Origin: Peptococcaceae bacterium BICA1-8
GTDB taxonomy: Bacteria; Bacillota; Peptococcia; Peptococcales; BICA1-8
Reading direction: 5' to 3'
Length of the DNA stretch: 64,000 bases
Assembly: GCA_000802045.1 (NCBI GenBank)
Contig: JUEF01000078.1
Location: 1-64,000 of the forward strand
A model generated the notes under the pieces. That model had not been told where the DNA came from and ran no database searches. It worked only from the letters and a program-made list of their open reading frames with translations. This document shows positions 33,601-42,524 of this stretch, in pieces (position 1 is the first letter of the stretch; each line of letters begins with the position of its first letter). The position numbers and the translations under genes are program-made.

Positions 33601-34839
33601 TTCTATATCCCTATTAAGATGTCCTTGTAAGCTCCGCATGTCTCCAGGAGTTTTTGCATAAGCATGTATTACTACTTGTCCGTCTGGCGTTATGTCTATA
33701 TATCGCTCGCCATCACTTTGAACATGCTGTATTTGTATCCTGCCGTCTTCTCCTCTTTTTAATGCTTTCTGCATACCGTTCACCCCTTTAGGTGAAAGTA
33801 TACCAGATTTAGTAGAATTGTCAATATTTGTAGATAGTAAGTTTGTTTTGTTATTTAATTCTGGTTTTTCAAATCCCTTTGGCACTTGCTTTTTAAACTT
33901 TAAAGGGTCCGACATAGTAAACTCCTGCCCTACATTCAATAACCTTCCACTTGCTGTAGCTTCACCCTGCATATTAGTCAATACTTTCCTTATCGCATCT
34001 CTTTGAGTAGGGTTCATACTATCCCAGTCTACGCTCAATTCTTTTGCTAGTGCTTTCTCTAACACCTCAGCAGCTACATTTTGCCCCTTGTATCGTTGCA
34101 TAACTTTCTTGGCTATGTTGGATAACCCTGCTCCTGCTCCCATTAATAAGGGGTCAAGTACTGCGCCACCTAAGATATATGCTCCTGCTCGCCGTAATGC
34201 TTCTTTTGGACTATCACCTTCTACTAATGAATGAACAGGCGAGACTAATCCTCCTGTTGTTGCTCCTCTTAGTCCTTCGGTTGCCATTAGTTTTTTAGTT
34301 GGAGATAGTTTGGAAATAGCACCTGCCACTTTTGGAAGTTTTGGCGCAAGCTTTTGCCCAATCTTCCCTGCTACTCCATACCCTGCCATCCATGTAGGCA
34401 AATCTCCCACTAAATTTCCTGCGCCATATGCGATCTTTTCTCCTGTGGTAGTAGGTGTGAAGTCAATTGGTTTTTCAAATCCTTTATACTCTCTGTACCA
34501 ATCAGGAACTATTTTATCAAGGGTTTTGATTATTGGGGTTGATTCAATGCCTGCGCGAAAACCTTTGCCTAACTCCCCACCACCTGTTAATGCTTTGCCC
34601 TCTGCTTCTAAGTTGCGTTCGCTTAGTCTTTGATATGGTTCGGATGTTTTAATAATAGGCAAACGCTTTTTTAGTCTATCAAGGAGGCCACTTTCCGTAG
34701 ATGCTGTTGGTTGCTGTGTTTGACTATATATTGCATCCCAATTTCTACCCTTTTGCTGAGTGGGTGCGCTAGTTGATGTTTCTGGTTTGATTCCTGCTTC
34801 GCTGTATATTGCATCCCAATTCCTAGCCAATTTTAACAC
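30682..34839 (-). CDS. Large polyvalent virion protein
   Basis: 1385 residues, the largest gene of the prophage. The N-terminus repeats RNWDAIYS (6-13 and 32-39). Gly-rich hydrophobic part at 130-245. SDPLKFKK (310-317) and SDPLRFKK (581-588) bracket a 260-residue insert of unknown fold. A helical Lys-rich part follows (590-830), then a long amphipathic region with membrane-like stretches (970-1260) and a coiled-coil end. This build is typical of polyvalent proteins packed or injected by podovirus-like phages. Last structural gene before the lysis region. Confidence 0.8.
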   Translation of the reverse strand: MLKLARNWDAIYSEAGIKPETSTSAPTQQKGRNWDAIYSQTQQPTASTESGLLDRLKKRLPIIKTSEPYQRLSERNLEAEGKALTGGGELGKGFRAGIESTPIIKTLDKIVPDWYREYKGFEKPIDFTPTTTGEKIAYGAGNLVGDLPTWMAGYGVAGKIGQKLAPKLPKVAGAISKLSPTKKLMATEGLRGATTGGLVSPVHSLVEGDSPKEALRRAGAYILGGAVLDPLLMGAGAGLSNIAKKVMQRYKGQNVAAEVLEKALAKELSVDWDSMNPTQRDAIRKVLTNMQGEATASGRLLNVGQEFTMSDPLKFKKQVPKGFEKPELNNKTNLLSTNIDNSTKSGILSPKGVNGMQKALKRGEDGRIQIQHVQSDGERYIDITPDGQVVIHAYAKTPGDMRSLQGHLNRDIENYFSPLPENVYVRVSDNPDDFIHLKNGTHRGSKNHWKGYEEVGLSVAKKADSDAKYIYYVQGDKIAKGSDGEPILDVNTVKLVSKKPMTPKQYHADFDKKLQKKLQELGISKEDYRGLYWDSTITKGTPLQNGVEKKITSNIETPKGVFSLEKQGKLALPPAQDFQLSDPLRFKKTVEVPKQKLQPDLTPVNLPLNEVAATLEKEIPMTLKNPKPYQMTKQQFDEYAKVQKKAGQKVDPHFQQVSKAFFKGEEIPKQVLKEYDIDPILRDAVNWKDKKIGIQYSRETMQRNIEDIVPDKKVAQQINDKYFNPVQKSETERVKFLNTQRDDIKNLNLTRKEMGLVQKYGEGIVFDKQGKEITGKRYTLEDLKREAPDRWQEIAKAEKVFRQKYDSFLTQLNEALTRNGYKPIPKRENYFPHFDEIDGLLSKFGINMNEYSLPTDINGLTMDLKPGKSFFQNALQRKGVLTKYDALEGFDRYIEGSSRLMYHIDNIQNLRKLERNIRSGFKDTTHLSNFVAQLREYTNLLAGKKNTVDRVAESLVNRKIFSVMDWAKRKVGYGMVAGNVSTALTNFIPMTQLLATSRKDHVVRGLVETMVNVLKNDGFTQQSDFLVRRVGSNPLAMTVGDKVANTMFSPLRAVDYLTSQTIVRSKYYDFIGKGLKPEQAMKQADEWAAKILADRSLGSTPTLFNSKTLGFISQFQLEVNNQLSFAFKDIPQNYSKLGTASALTQLAVYGYVFNELYEKAIGRRPAFDILGIIQKAYEDYTDPSIDNSDATINLADSVLDQLPFIGAFTGGGRIPVSVALPDARSAIQGTTSWGKELSKPALYLGMPAAYLPAGQLKKTVEGVNAYNKGGSYKNDQLRYPVEKNTSNAVKGALFGQYSFPEAREYFDKNRRVLSKEQTADVNRLKGEARTKEYQGIMLDRRIATIDKKIDALEEKDMTEEKRKLLRSKLIRDIKKLEEEYRNRSK

Positions 34840-36078
34840 CTACTTTCCAAGGGGAAGTCCATTAATTATAAGTAATCTGTCTATTTGATCTTCTGGTATT
34901 CCGTTTCTTTCTAAACTAAGAATATAGTTAAGCATTCCAGAAGTATCACCAGCACGAGCAGAACTTCTTAGTTTTTCTAGTTGCGATTGATAAGGCTTAA
35001 TAGCCTCGTCTATATTTGTTGGCTTAGTTTGCTCTTTCCCTACATTCTCCGCTTGCGCCCTATACAGGTCAGCCTGTGCATTAATCCTATTTAACTCCGC
35101 TGTTGTAATATAAGGCTGGTTAGCATCACGCCTAAGTTTGGCTATTTCAAGTTGTTGCCTTTCGGGGAATCCTTCTAATTCTAATTCAAGCAATTTGTTA
35201 GAAAGTAACTGTTTTTGAACAGCAGGATTGTTTTGGTTTTGATCCCAAAGTAACTGTTCCTGTTCAAGTTTATTTTTAGCAAAGGAATTAAACTGGTCTA
35301 AGCCAATCCGCTGTACTTGTAAATCCCTGTCTGCGTTTTGATTGAATAGGTCTAGCATACCCTTACTGCCTTGTGCCGCTAATTCATTAACAGAAGCAAT
35401 TTCCTCTGCGCTAGATGCGTTTCTGACTTGGTTCATTTGGTTTAGAATTTGGTTAATTGCGGTAATTTGTTCTCTAGACAAGGTTTGTTCCTGTTGGTCA
35501 ATACCTGTCATGTAGTCTTGTTCCTGCTGTCCAATGGCACCCATAGTGCCTTGTAGTTGATTCTGCAATCCTACATTAGCGGTTATATTTTCGCCACCTG
35601 CGCCTAGCCCTCTAGCAGCCATTAACTCCCTTAAACGCTGTGCGGATTGTGCGCCTTGCATATCTGCCTGAGTACGCTGTTGTTGAAATTGCCTTGGCGC
35701 TTGCTGTCGTGCTTGGTTAAGTCTGCCGAATGCTTCGGTGTACTGATTTCCTATTACACCTTGTTGATCTTTTAATCCGCTTAATTTTATATCTCTAGCA
35801 GAGTTAATTCGTGCTGATAGCGCCGCTTGTTGTTGTTGAAGGTACTGGTTAAGTAAATCTTGTTGTTGCTGTAAAGGATTAACTGGTGGTGGTTGAAATA
35901 TAGGTGGTCTAGTCGTTCCCGATACAGTAGAAGAACTACCTCCACCCGTGCTGCTTGTTACTGTAGTTTGACCTGTATCTTTTGCGCCTTGGCTTGCGGC
36001 TAAACTTATTTGTCGCTCTGCTTCTGAGCCTGTTACGCCTACTCTTGATAATGCTTCTCTTAGACTTTCATAAGCCAT
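34840..36078 (-). CDS. Gln-rich virion protein, probably internal or ejection protein
   Basis: 412 residues. Ser/Thr/Gly/Pro-rich N-terminal linker (residues 37-65), then Gln-rich coiled coil (about 65-360) with runs such as LQQQQDLLNQYLQQQQ. The fold and place, directly before the polyvalent protein, recall podovirus internal core proteins. No family is certain. Confidence 0.7.
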   Translation of the reverse strand: MAYESLREALSRVGVTGSEAERQISLAASQGAKDTGQTTVTSSTGGGSSSTVSGTTRPPIFQPPPVNPLQQQQDLLNQYLQQQQAALSARINSARDIKLSGLKDQQGVIGNQYTEAFGRLNQARQQAPRQFQQQRTQADMQGAQSAQRLRELMAARGLGAGGENITANVGLQNQLQGTMGAIGQQEQDYMTGIDQQEQTLSREQITAINQILNQMNQVRNASSAEEIASVNELAAQGSKGMLDLFNQNADRDLQVQRIGLDQFNSFAKNKLEQEQLLWDQNQNNPAVQKQLLSNKLLELELEGFPERQQLEIAKLRRDANQPYITTAELNRINAQADLYRAQAENVGKEQTKPTNIDEAIKPYQSQLEKLRSSARAGDTSGMLNYILSLERNGIPEDQIDRLLIINGLPLGK

Positions 36079-36102
36079 AAAAAATACACCTCCTTTGGGG
36101 TG

Positions 36103-36288
36103 TTAGTTGGGTACGTGGTTTAAAATTATTTCATTAATTCTTTCTATATTTGTATCATTTTCAATATATACGGTGTTTCCTTGTACTGTAGAAGTGCCAT
36201 CCGGTTTCAAGGTTTGTATTAAACCCTCTGCTAACAATTCATCCATTAATTGTGCTGGGTTAATTTCTTTTTCTATAATTATTTCCAT
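36103..36288 (-). CDS. Small hypothetical virion-region protein
   Basis: 61 residues from ATG 36288 with GGTGAT nearby; a GTG at 36297 overlaps that site. Acidic, with DELLAEGLIQTLKPDGTSTV. It lies 1 nt after the tail appendage gene. Confidence 0.6.
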   Translation of the reverse strand: MEIIIEKEINPAQLMDELLAEGLIQTLKPDGTSTVQGNTVYIENDTNIERINEIILNHVPN

Positions 36289-36289
36289 A

Positions 36290-36916
36290 TTAATCACCTA
36301 ACCTTATCACGCTTAGTCTGCAAGCATAAGTTGTATCACCACGAACATTCAAGGCTCCTCCGCTATTTTGGTATGCGACAGCTTCGATATAATTATCTAC
36401 TACAAGAGGTTCTGCGGCAGAAACACTCATGCTAGTTTGGGTTCCCGACACAGCATTTTGAAAAATAGATTTTAAAATTGTGCTGCCACCTTTTCTAACA
36501 TACAAACGCCTCACTCCTGTTGCGTTTGAATCATATGTCGCATCTGCAACAATTTGGTAAGTTCCCGCTTTTTTAATTGTTACTCTGCTATTGTTAGTTA
36601 CTGTATCGTGCATTGTATCGCCATCTACTACTTCTGTATTCATAGCTAAAGCGGTTAATGTGCTGTCTGCAATAGCTTGGCTTGCGTTATTGTATACAAT
36701 ACACTGGTTGTTTGTAAAATCTGTTCCATATTCTGCAATTGCTGTTTCGTTTGCGTTAATTGCGGTTTTTTGAGTACCGTTCATAAAAGTCTTAATTTGA
36801 TTTAAAACCGTCATAAATTGCGCTCTTGCTGCTGTGCCGCTTCCAGGTTTTGAAGGAAATGAAGTTGTATTGTCTAATCCATCTGTAGGCGTATAGTTAA
36901 AATCACCGATTGCCAT
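36290..36916 (-). CDS. Tail appendage or fibre protein, jelly-roll-like C-terminus
   Basis: 208 residues. A helical N-terminal part (FMTVLNQIKTFMNGTQKTA) and a beta-rich C-terminal half with AGTYQIVADATYDSNATGVR and LYVRKGGSTI, similar to C1q/TNF-like heads of phage fibres. Probable receptor contact or decoration. Confidence 0.6.
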   Translation of the reverse strand: MAIGDFNYTPTDGLDNTTSFPSKPGSGTAARAQFMTVLNQIKTFMNGTQKTAINANETAIAEYGTDFTNNQCIVYNNASQAIADSTLTALAMNTEVVDGDTMHDTVTNNSRVTIKKAGTYQIVADATYDSNATGVRRLYVRKGGSTILKSIFQNAVSGTQTSMSVSAAEPLVVDNYIEAVAYQNSGGALNVRGDTTYACRLSVIRLGD

Positions 36917-36926
36917 AATATCACCT

Positions 36927-38765
36927 CTACTTTATTTTCCTGTTGATAACATACTGAATGACTAAACTTAACAAAGAAAGGGTTTCATTCAGCACATTAT
37001 TGGAAAACTCAATTTGAAAATACTGTACTTTTTTAATCTTTGGTTTACGTTTTATAGTAGGAGCGAATCTTGAAACTCCCCAGGTAAAATCATCCCAATC
37101 CCAATTATCCCAATCAAAAGAAGATGCGGCAGTTGCAGGAACCGTTGTAGAATCTAACAAATCACCGTTATCATTATAGTAGCGAATTACAATAGAAGAA
37201 TAAGTATTTGCTCTAGTGGTAAACCAAACCTCTGTGATGGTTTTTAAGTAATCGGGCAAATTGAAATTAAATAACTTAGACCGCCACACTCCGTTGATGG
37301 CATCGCCAAAGTCGTTGTAGTTTTCGATAAATTTAACTAAATCACCTGTTGTTCTATCCCCGGCATAAAGCACCCTGTTTAATTCTAAAAAGCAATTAGC
37401 ATTAATGTTGTCGTAAGGGTACCAGGCTAAAAGCTCGTCATTACCCTGATATGGAGTTTGTTCGTAATCCCACACCCACACCTTAGAACCCACGCAAAAC
37501 CAATACTTTTTATCATAGTCTACTGATGTAGCTAGAAGCAAATCCGCTTTTTCTTCGTCTAGGATCCCCGGTCTAAATGGACCACCGTTAATATTAGAAG
37601 AAATAGGCTGAACATTTCTTTCATCCCTTATTTCGCTACTTCGCAAAATGTGAATACCCTTATAAGTGTTAGCGAATACCGGTTCGTTGTTGATAAGCTG
37701 TACTGTATAGGGCATATCGCAACCTATTTCTGAGTTAATAGGCTTGGTTGGAAATGATACTGTGCCATCGTCTTTTAGTTGATAGTTGACTGAAAAAACA
37801 GAGCGTTCTTTTATGACAATTAAAGTGTCATACTGCTTGATGAATACAGTGATAGCCTCATAGTCTGAGCCTACTTTGTTGAAAGAGTTCTCAGGCCAAT
37901 AGGTAGGGTCAAATAGTCCTGAGTACCAATACCAATTTTTATAAGTAGAGTTTCCGCTTACAAATACCCTTGTGTCATTTTCTCCACCATAGATAGCGAA
38001 GTATTTGCAACCTTTTATTCTGTCTGCCATGCCCGAGACTGTTTTAAATGCTTTTATCTTGACATTGTTCGTGCCAGTTGCAGGGGCAATTAACCAAGTT
38101 ACCACGCCTGTAGTGCGGTTGACTGTGAAGTGTGTAGTTTCCACTTTGTCGTAGGTTATGCCGGCATCTAGTGAAGCGGTAATAGCTGTAGCATCTAAAC
38201 CTGTTAGAGATAGTTGATAATTTACACTTGTGTTATCACCACTAAAACTATCAATAAACCCTGCTGATAATAAGTTGAAATCCTCGTATGCTGTACCCCC
38301 GCCTGCTGGTTCTCTGCCTAGCGTTAATGTCGGAATATAGCCTACTACACTCGCGGCACTTGTACCGTTCCACTGAGAGTACTGGGCACCGTTTAAATAG
38401 TACAGAATATCATTGAACACAAAAAAAACACCCTTTTGAGATGTTAGGCCTGTTAATATTGCGGTTTCTGTTGTGCCATCATAAGTATAAAGTTTAGTAC
38501 CTGCATGGACTACCCATTTATCCTTAAAGTAAAACTTAGCATGTATCGGGCTTTCGGGGAAAGTGTGATATACTTCCTGCCCTCCCCTTTTAATTAAAGC
38601 TCCTTTATCGTCTGCATTAAGATTAAGCATATACGGTGACTGAGTGTCATTTAGCTGATTCTCAATATATTTATAACTCACACCACCGTTAATAACATCT
38701 AATCTTAATTCGGGAGTTGGCTTTGGCTGACTAGGAGGTAATTGCATAGGTTTATACATTTTCAT
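36927..38765 (-). CDS. Podovirus-type tail nozzle or stabilisation protein
   Basis: 612 residues, beta-rich with repeated W/Y-G-D blades (WVVHAGTKLYTYDG, VFFVFNDILYYLNG, YFAIYGGENDTRVFVSG), compatible with the propeller-like nozzle of short-tailed phages. Residues about 190-250 (NYQLSLTGLDATAITASL) may be an inserted Ig-like domain. Adjacent to the adaptor gene. Confidence 0.65.
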   Translation of the reverse strand: MKMYKPMQLPPSQPKPTPELRLDVINGGVSYKYIENQLNDTQSPYMLNLNADDKGALIKRGGQEVYHTFPESPIHAKFYFKDKWVVHAGTKLYTYDGTTETAILTGLTSQKGVFFVFNDILYYLNGAQYSQWNGTSAASVVGYIPTLTLGREPAGGGTAYEDFNLLSAGFIDSFSGDNTSVNYQLSLTGLDATAITASLDAGITYDKVETTHFTVNRTTGVVTWLIAPATGTNNVKIKAFKTVSGMADRIKGCKYFAIYGGENDTRVFVSGNSTYKNWYWYSGLFDPTYWPENSFNKVGSDYEAITVFIKQYDTLIVIKERSVFSVNYQLKDDGTVSFPTKPINSEIGCDMPYTVQLINNEPVFANTYKGIHILRSSEIRDERNVQPISSNINGGPFRPGILDEEKADLLLATSVDYDKKYWFCVGSKVWVWDYEQTPYQGNDELLAWYPYDNINANCFLELNRVLYAGDRTTGDLVKFIENYNDFGDAINGVWRSKLFNFNLPDYLKTITEVWFTTRANTYSSIVIRYYNDNGDLLDSTTVPATAASSFDWDNWDWDDFTWGVSRFAPTIKRKPKIKKVQYFQIEFSNNVLNETLSLLSLVIQYVINRKIK

Positions 38766-38771
38766 ACCTCC

Positions 38772-39728
38772 TTAAAATAGTTTAGTGGATGGGCTGTTGC
38801 TAAAAAGAGAATTTTCCACCATGTGAGATCCTTCCGCGACACTTGTCGGGAGGTTGCTTAATTTATTTTGATAAATAGCGAACAAAGTATTTGCTGCGCC
38901 CTCGTTTTCTTCTCTAATGGCAAAGCTTGCCATGTAATACGGAATAGGGTCCTGTGCTTCCTCGTCAATTTCAAACTCCACACTGTCTGTTGCATCACTT
39001 GCTATTGTGGTGGGCTGTTTGTAGTAATAAACATCAAAACTACCTGTGAAATCATAATTAACAACAAAGGTTTTTTTACCTTCCCATTGAAAATCTCCTA
39101 GGTTTCTGTATTGCCTTGGGTCGGTCCGATGGACTACTTTTTTAAGCATAATAAAATCCGTAGGCATTGTATAACGCACATACGGAATATAATCGGGAAT
39201 ATCGTCTGTTGTTGGAAATGTATAGGCATATAAAGCCCTGTTTCTAATGTTATACGGATAACTACCACTAAATCTTACTCGGATGTTATTTGTCACATCG
39301 CTTGCGGTAATCAATCCTTTATAGACTGTAAATTCACCCTTGGGAGTAGTATGACTAATGGTTGTTAACACACTCCATACGCCTGTACTTGTTTCTTCTT
39401 CAACGTAGATAGTAGCCACTCCATCAACTTCAAAATAGTATGCTTTACTACCTGTGGCTGTGGTGGTGGTGTTATCTGTGCCTAAGTACTGTAATATGTC
39501 AAAACCGATGTTTACGCCTAATTGATTAGGTATCGGGTTTCTCGAAAATTGCTTGACTGCATTTATGCGTCTTATTTTAGAGATTTCTTTTTGAGCATCG
39601 TCTGCAAAATCTGCGAATCTTAATGTGTAGTCTAGTTGGTTTCCGTCTGTGGAACTAATAACCACACCATTTACACTGTATTCTGCCATTAGCTTTAAAG
39701 CTTTTGTTTTAGCTGTTCCAAAATTCAT
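38772..39728 (-). CDS. Head-tail adaptor-like protein with beta insert
   Basis: 318 residues. N-terminal helices (FADFADDAQKEISKIRRINA) as in connector adaptors of P22-like phages, then a beta domain (about 75-165, KAYYFEVDGVATIYVEEETS), then a connector-like end (DFIMLKKVVHRTDPRQYRNL). Family assignment is by position and shape. Confidence 0.6.
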   Translation of the reverse strand: MNFGTAKTKALKLMAEYSVNGVVISSTDGNQLDYTLRFADFADDAQKEISKIRRINAVKQFSRNPIPNQLGVNIGFDILQYLGTDNTTTTATGSKAYYFEVDGVATIYVEEETSTGVWSVLTTISHTTPKGEFTVYKGLITASDVTNNIRVRFSGSYPYNIRNRALYAYTFPTTDDIPDYIPYVRYTMPTDFIMLKKVVHRTDPRQYRNLGDFQWEGKKTFVVNYDFTGSFDVYYYKQPTTIASDATDSVEFEIDEEAQDPIPYYMASFAIREENEGAANTLFAIYQNKLSNLPTSVAEGSHMVENSLFSNSPSTKLF

Positions 39729-39743
39729 GGGTTTATCACCCCT

Positions 39744-40166
39744 TTATACGTTCAATGGTTGCACTTTTACTGTTACCGTTGCCCCATCTGCATCTTCTGT
39801 GGCAACTATTTTAACATAGTCAGGTATTCCTTTGAATAAAAATACTTTACTTGCATTTGTTTGGTATGACATAGCAGCCATACTTCCTGTATTGGCTAGC
39901 TCATAGCAATCCGCGAAAGTGTCTGTCGATGATAAAGCTCCTTGAACTTTAAATGTCCATAGTGCGACAGCTACAGAAATGGCGGCAGAAATTAATATAG
40001 CATTATAGCCCCTGCAATCTATTGCGCTAGATGTTGCTGTAGCTTCTATGGCAGAATGAGCAACGGTCACTAATCCTTTTTTCATGTTAATACTTAGACT
40101 ATTATTGATCGATTGCGCTTCTTCAGAAATATTATCAAAATTTGTTCCCACTACATTACAGATCAT
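39744..40166 (-). CDS. Capsid-associated or decoration protein
   Basis: 140 residues, beta-rich, Ala/Thr-rich (ATATSSAIDCRGYNAILISA, VKIVATEDADGATVTVKVQP). Resembles small virion proteins that sit between capsid and connector genes. ATG with GAGGAGGG. Confidence 0.55.
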   Translation of the reverse strand: MICNVVGTNFDNISEEAQSINNSLSINMKKGLVTVAHSAIEATATSSAIDCRGYNAILISAAISVAVALWTFKVQGALSSTDTFADCYELANTGSMAAMSYQTNASKVFLFKGIPDYVKIVATEDADGATVTVKVQPLNV

Positions 40167-40221
40167 ATTATCCCTCCTCAGTATATACCTGCTTTATGGT
40201 TTTTAATTGGCATAATTTCAT

Positions 40222-40264
40222 CTCCTTAATGATTGATATAATACAGGTATCAATCATTAAGGAG
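40222..40264 (-). promoter_or_regulatory. 17 bp hairpin that masks a ribosome site
   Basis: 40222-40238 and 40248-40264 are perfect inverse complements with a 9 nt loop. On the minus strand the 3' arm ends in AAGGAG, the ribosome site of an 11-codon frame (ATG at 40213, MPIKNHKAGIY) which stops next to the GAGGAGGG of the 140-residue gene. It may set the ratio between decoration and connector proteins. There is no T-run. Confidence 0.6.
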
Positions 40265-40273
40265 GGTGTCAAC

Positions 40274-40807
40274 CTAGATGTATTGCATTGTTACTGTGAT
40301 AGTTCCTAGCGCGTAAGATGTAGCAGCACCAGAAGCTAATTTTAAGCAAAGCGCATCTCCCGCTACTAATGACGCTGCCGCAGTTGTTACCGCCGCTTTA
40401 GATACGGGTGTGTTTGCTGTGCTTGTTAAATCAAACGCTGCTGCAAGTAATACATCTCCGGCCCCTGGCGCTTCGCCTGTGGTTAATTTTTCAATAGTTA
40501 ATGTTCCTGCTTGCCCTGCTACAGTTACATGCCTTTCATAAGCTGAAAGTATTTTACAAGCTGCAGGTGCAATAAAAAATGTTTTTGCTACATCTGCTGC
40601 CGCAACTTGCGGATATGTTACTTGAAACTTTTCTCCTGCAATAAACTTGCCTTCTGTTAATCCATCTGTAGCGTTTAGCTCCGCTGTGGTTGCTGTTACA
40701 CCATCAAGCAGGTTTAGTTCCGCTGCGGTAGTTGTAACCGCTACACCACCAATAAACAGTTCATCTTTATCAACTTTTAGACCGTTTGGAAATCTTGTAC
40801 CGCTCAT
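40274..40807 (-). CDS. Head fibre or decoration protein with AELN repeats
   Basis: 177 residues. TTAAELNLLDGVTATTAELN (residues 26-45) is a repeated motif widespread in phage decoration and fibre proteins. The rest is Ala/Thr-rich beta sequence (KILSAYERHVTVAGQAGTLTI). It follows the capsid gene, as decoration genes often do. Confidence 0.65.
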   Translation of the reverse strand: MSGTRFPNGLKVDKDELFIGGVAVTTTAAELNLLDGVTATTAELNATDGLTEGKFIAGEKFQVTYPQVAAADVAKTFFIAPAACKILSAYERHVTVAGQAGTLTIEKLTTGEAPGAGDVLLAAAFDLTSTANTPVSKAAVTTAAASLVAGDALCLKLASGAATSYALGTITVTMQYI

Positions 40808-40852
40808 TTTATCAACTCCTTAAAAAAGATAAGGAGAGCCGAAGCCCCCCAT

Positions 40853-41767
40853 TTAAGCAGGATTGGAGAATATGATCATGCGAGCCTCGGAGAAGCCCAT
40901 GATATAGTCAGCATAGCCAGTGTACTTAGCTATTAGAGGATTTGAAGATTCTTTATTATACATAACCATAGGCTTAGTGATATTCACGCACTTTGCATAC
41001 TCTTTTAGAAGCATACTGTCTGCTACTGCCCATTGCTTAGCCGAAAAGCCGAAATCAGCACCGCCGCCTACTACATGGTATTTCATGCCATAAACAGGGT
41101 TAGCACCGTTTTCTGCGCTCTCAGGGATTAATTTAGCTTCCTTGCCAAAAAATTCTTTGGCTTTAGGTTCTAACTCGGGAGAGATTAAAACTAAGTCAAA
41201 GTTACACATGAAAGGAAGTCCATCAAATGTAACGAAACGGTTTGCAGTTGTTTGTGCTGTAGTGATCGCGGAAATACTAAACTCACTTGTTAGTAAGTTT
41301 GAGAATGTACCTGCTCCACTATCGCTAGAAATTGGATGATCAGCGGCTGCCCATGCTTTACCGTCTGCCCCTGCATAAGAAGCATTAAAAGCATTACCAA
41401 ATAAACGGTAGAAGTCTAATAATCTAGTCATGGAAAGAGAATCCGCTAAACGAGTTCCGGTTCTTTTTGCTTCACCGGACATATCAACCTTAGCTTTTTT
41501 GTAGGTAACAGAAACTTGTGCGGCTTTTTCGGCAGGGGTGTAAATTTTAACATAGCCCCTCTTTTGTCCTAGTTCAGTAATGGTAGTTCCGTCATAATCG
41601 GGAACCTCGCCATAACCGCCTATTCCTTCTTCCCTGCTGTCAACACGGTCAATAGTTTCTTCGCCTATTACCGCTTTCATAATGTCGGTGCGTTCTGCGT
41701 ATCTATCGGAAAAACGCTTAGTTACTAATGGGTATAAATCATTCTGCCATGTATATACTTCATTCAT
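40853..41767 (-). CDS. Major capsid protein (HK97-fold type)
   Basis: 304 residues. MNEVYTWQNDLYPLVTKRFS, then the E-loop region with GIGGYGEVPDYDG and the P-domain block (FNASYAGADGKAWAADHPIS; FDLVLISPELEPKAKEF; VVGGGADFGFSAKQW) fit Mu-gpT-like and related HK97-fold capsids. Located between decoration gene and scaffold as expected. Confidence 0.78.
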   Translation of the reverse strand: MNEVYTWQNDLYPLVTKRFSDRYAERTDIMKAVIGEETIDRVDSREEGIGGYGEVPDYDGTTITELGQKRGYVKIYTPAEKAAQVSVTYKKAKVDMSGEAKRTGTRLADSLSMTRLLDFYRLFGNAFNASYAGADGKAWAAADHPISSDSGAGTFSNLLTSEFSISAITTAQTTANRFVTFDGLPFMCNFDLVLISPELEPKAKEFFGKEAKLIPESAENGANPVYGMKYHVVGGGADFGFSAKQWAVADSMLLKEYAKCVNITKPMVMYNKESSNPLIAKYTGYADYIMGFSEARMIIFSNPA

Positions 41768-41819
41768 GTTAATTCCTCGCTTTCAATTAAAATTAAAAAA
41801 CACCCACTAAGTGAGTGCT

Positions 41820-42512
41820 CTATAGAGCTACCATGTAATTGCCGAACTGGTGAAGTCTAAGCATGAAGTAGACATATTCAAGTTGAGTGTCTACATCAAT
41901 GATAACGATAGATTCGCCACCATGCGCTTTAAGATCAAGGTTTGTTCCGTCAGAGTTCAAGTCCCAACCATAGCCACCAACAGGAGGGAAGATTAGGGCC
42001 TTATCTCCTGCTACTACTCCACCTGCAAATGCACCCGTGAAAGTGCCGGAAGTAGTTGCAAAGTCTGTTACAGCGTAAACAGTACCTAAGGGACTAGTTA
42101 ATGTAGATGCTGTTGCTTTTTCAGTCAGTTTTAGATAGCCCCCGTTATAGGTATCGTCTGCTACTGCGGTGACTTCGGCATCCACCCAAGTAGTCGTGTT
42201 TCCGCTGTCTGCGGTGGATACAATGCCGGGCTTGCACTTAAATACTGCTGTTGGGGAGCACTTAACTTTGATTCTCAAACCATCTGCTCTAGGGTTTAAG
42301 GTATCGGCTGTGCCTGTGTGTGCTTCGGCTGCAATGCCAAGGTATGGATCGTCTTGGTCAGCATCACCAATAGCAACTACTTTACCTGAAGATAACTTTA
42401 CAACCTCACCTTGTTCTATTACGGTACCTGTTGCAATGTCAAACTCTCTTTCTACACAATAATCCGAGCCTGTTAAGTCGTAGGCATAGGAAATTTTCTC
42501 TGCTGTTGCCAT
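41820..42512 (-). CDS. Capsid decoration-like protein
   Basis: 230 residues, beta-rich: VIEQGEVVKLSSGKVVAIGD and PYLGIAAEAHTGTADTL are like DUF2190/gpD-type stabilisation proteins. It is probably a structural cement protein of the head. Confidence 0.6.
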   Translation of the reverse strand: MATAEKISYAYDLTGSDYCVEREFDIATGTVIEQGEVVKLSSGKVVAIGDADQDDPYLGIAAEAHTGTADTLNPRADGLRIKVKCSPTAVFKCKPGIVSTADSGNTTTWVDAEVTAVADDTYNGGYLKLTEKATASTLTSPLGTVYAVTDFATTSGTFTGAFAGGVVAGDKALIFPPVGGYGWDLNSDGTNLDLKAHGGESIVIIDVDTQLEYVYFMLRLHQFGNYMVAL

Positions 42513-42524
42513 GTTAATTCCTCC

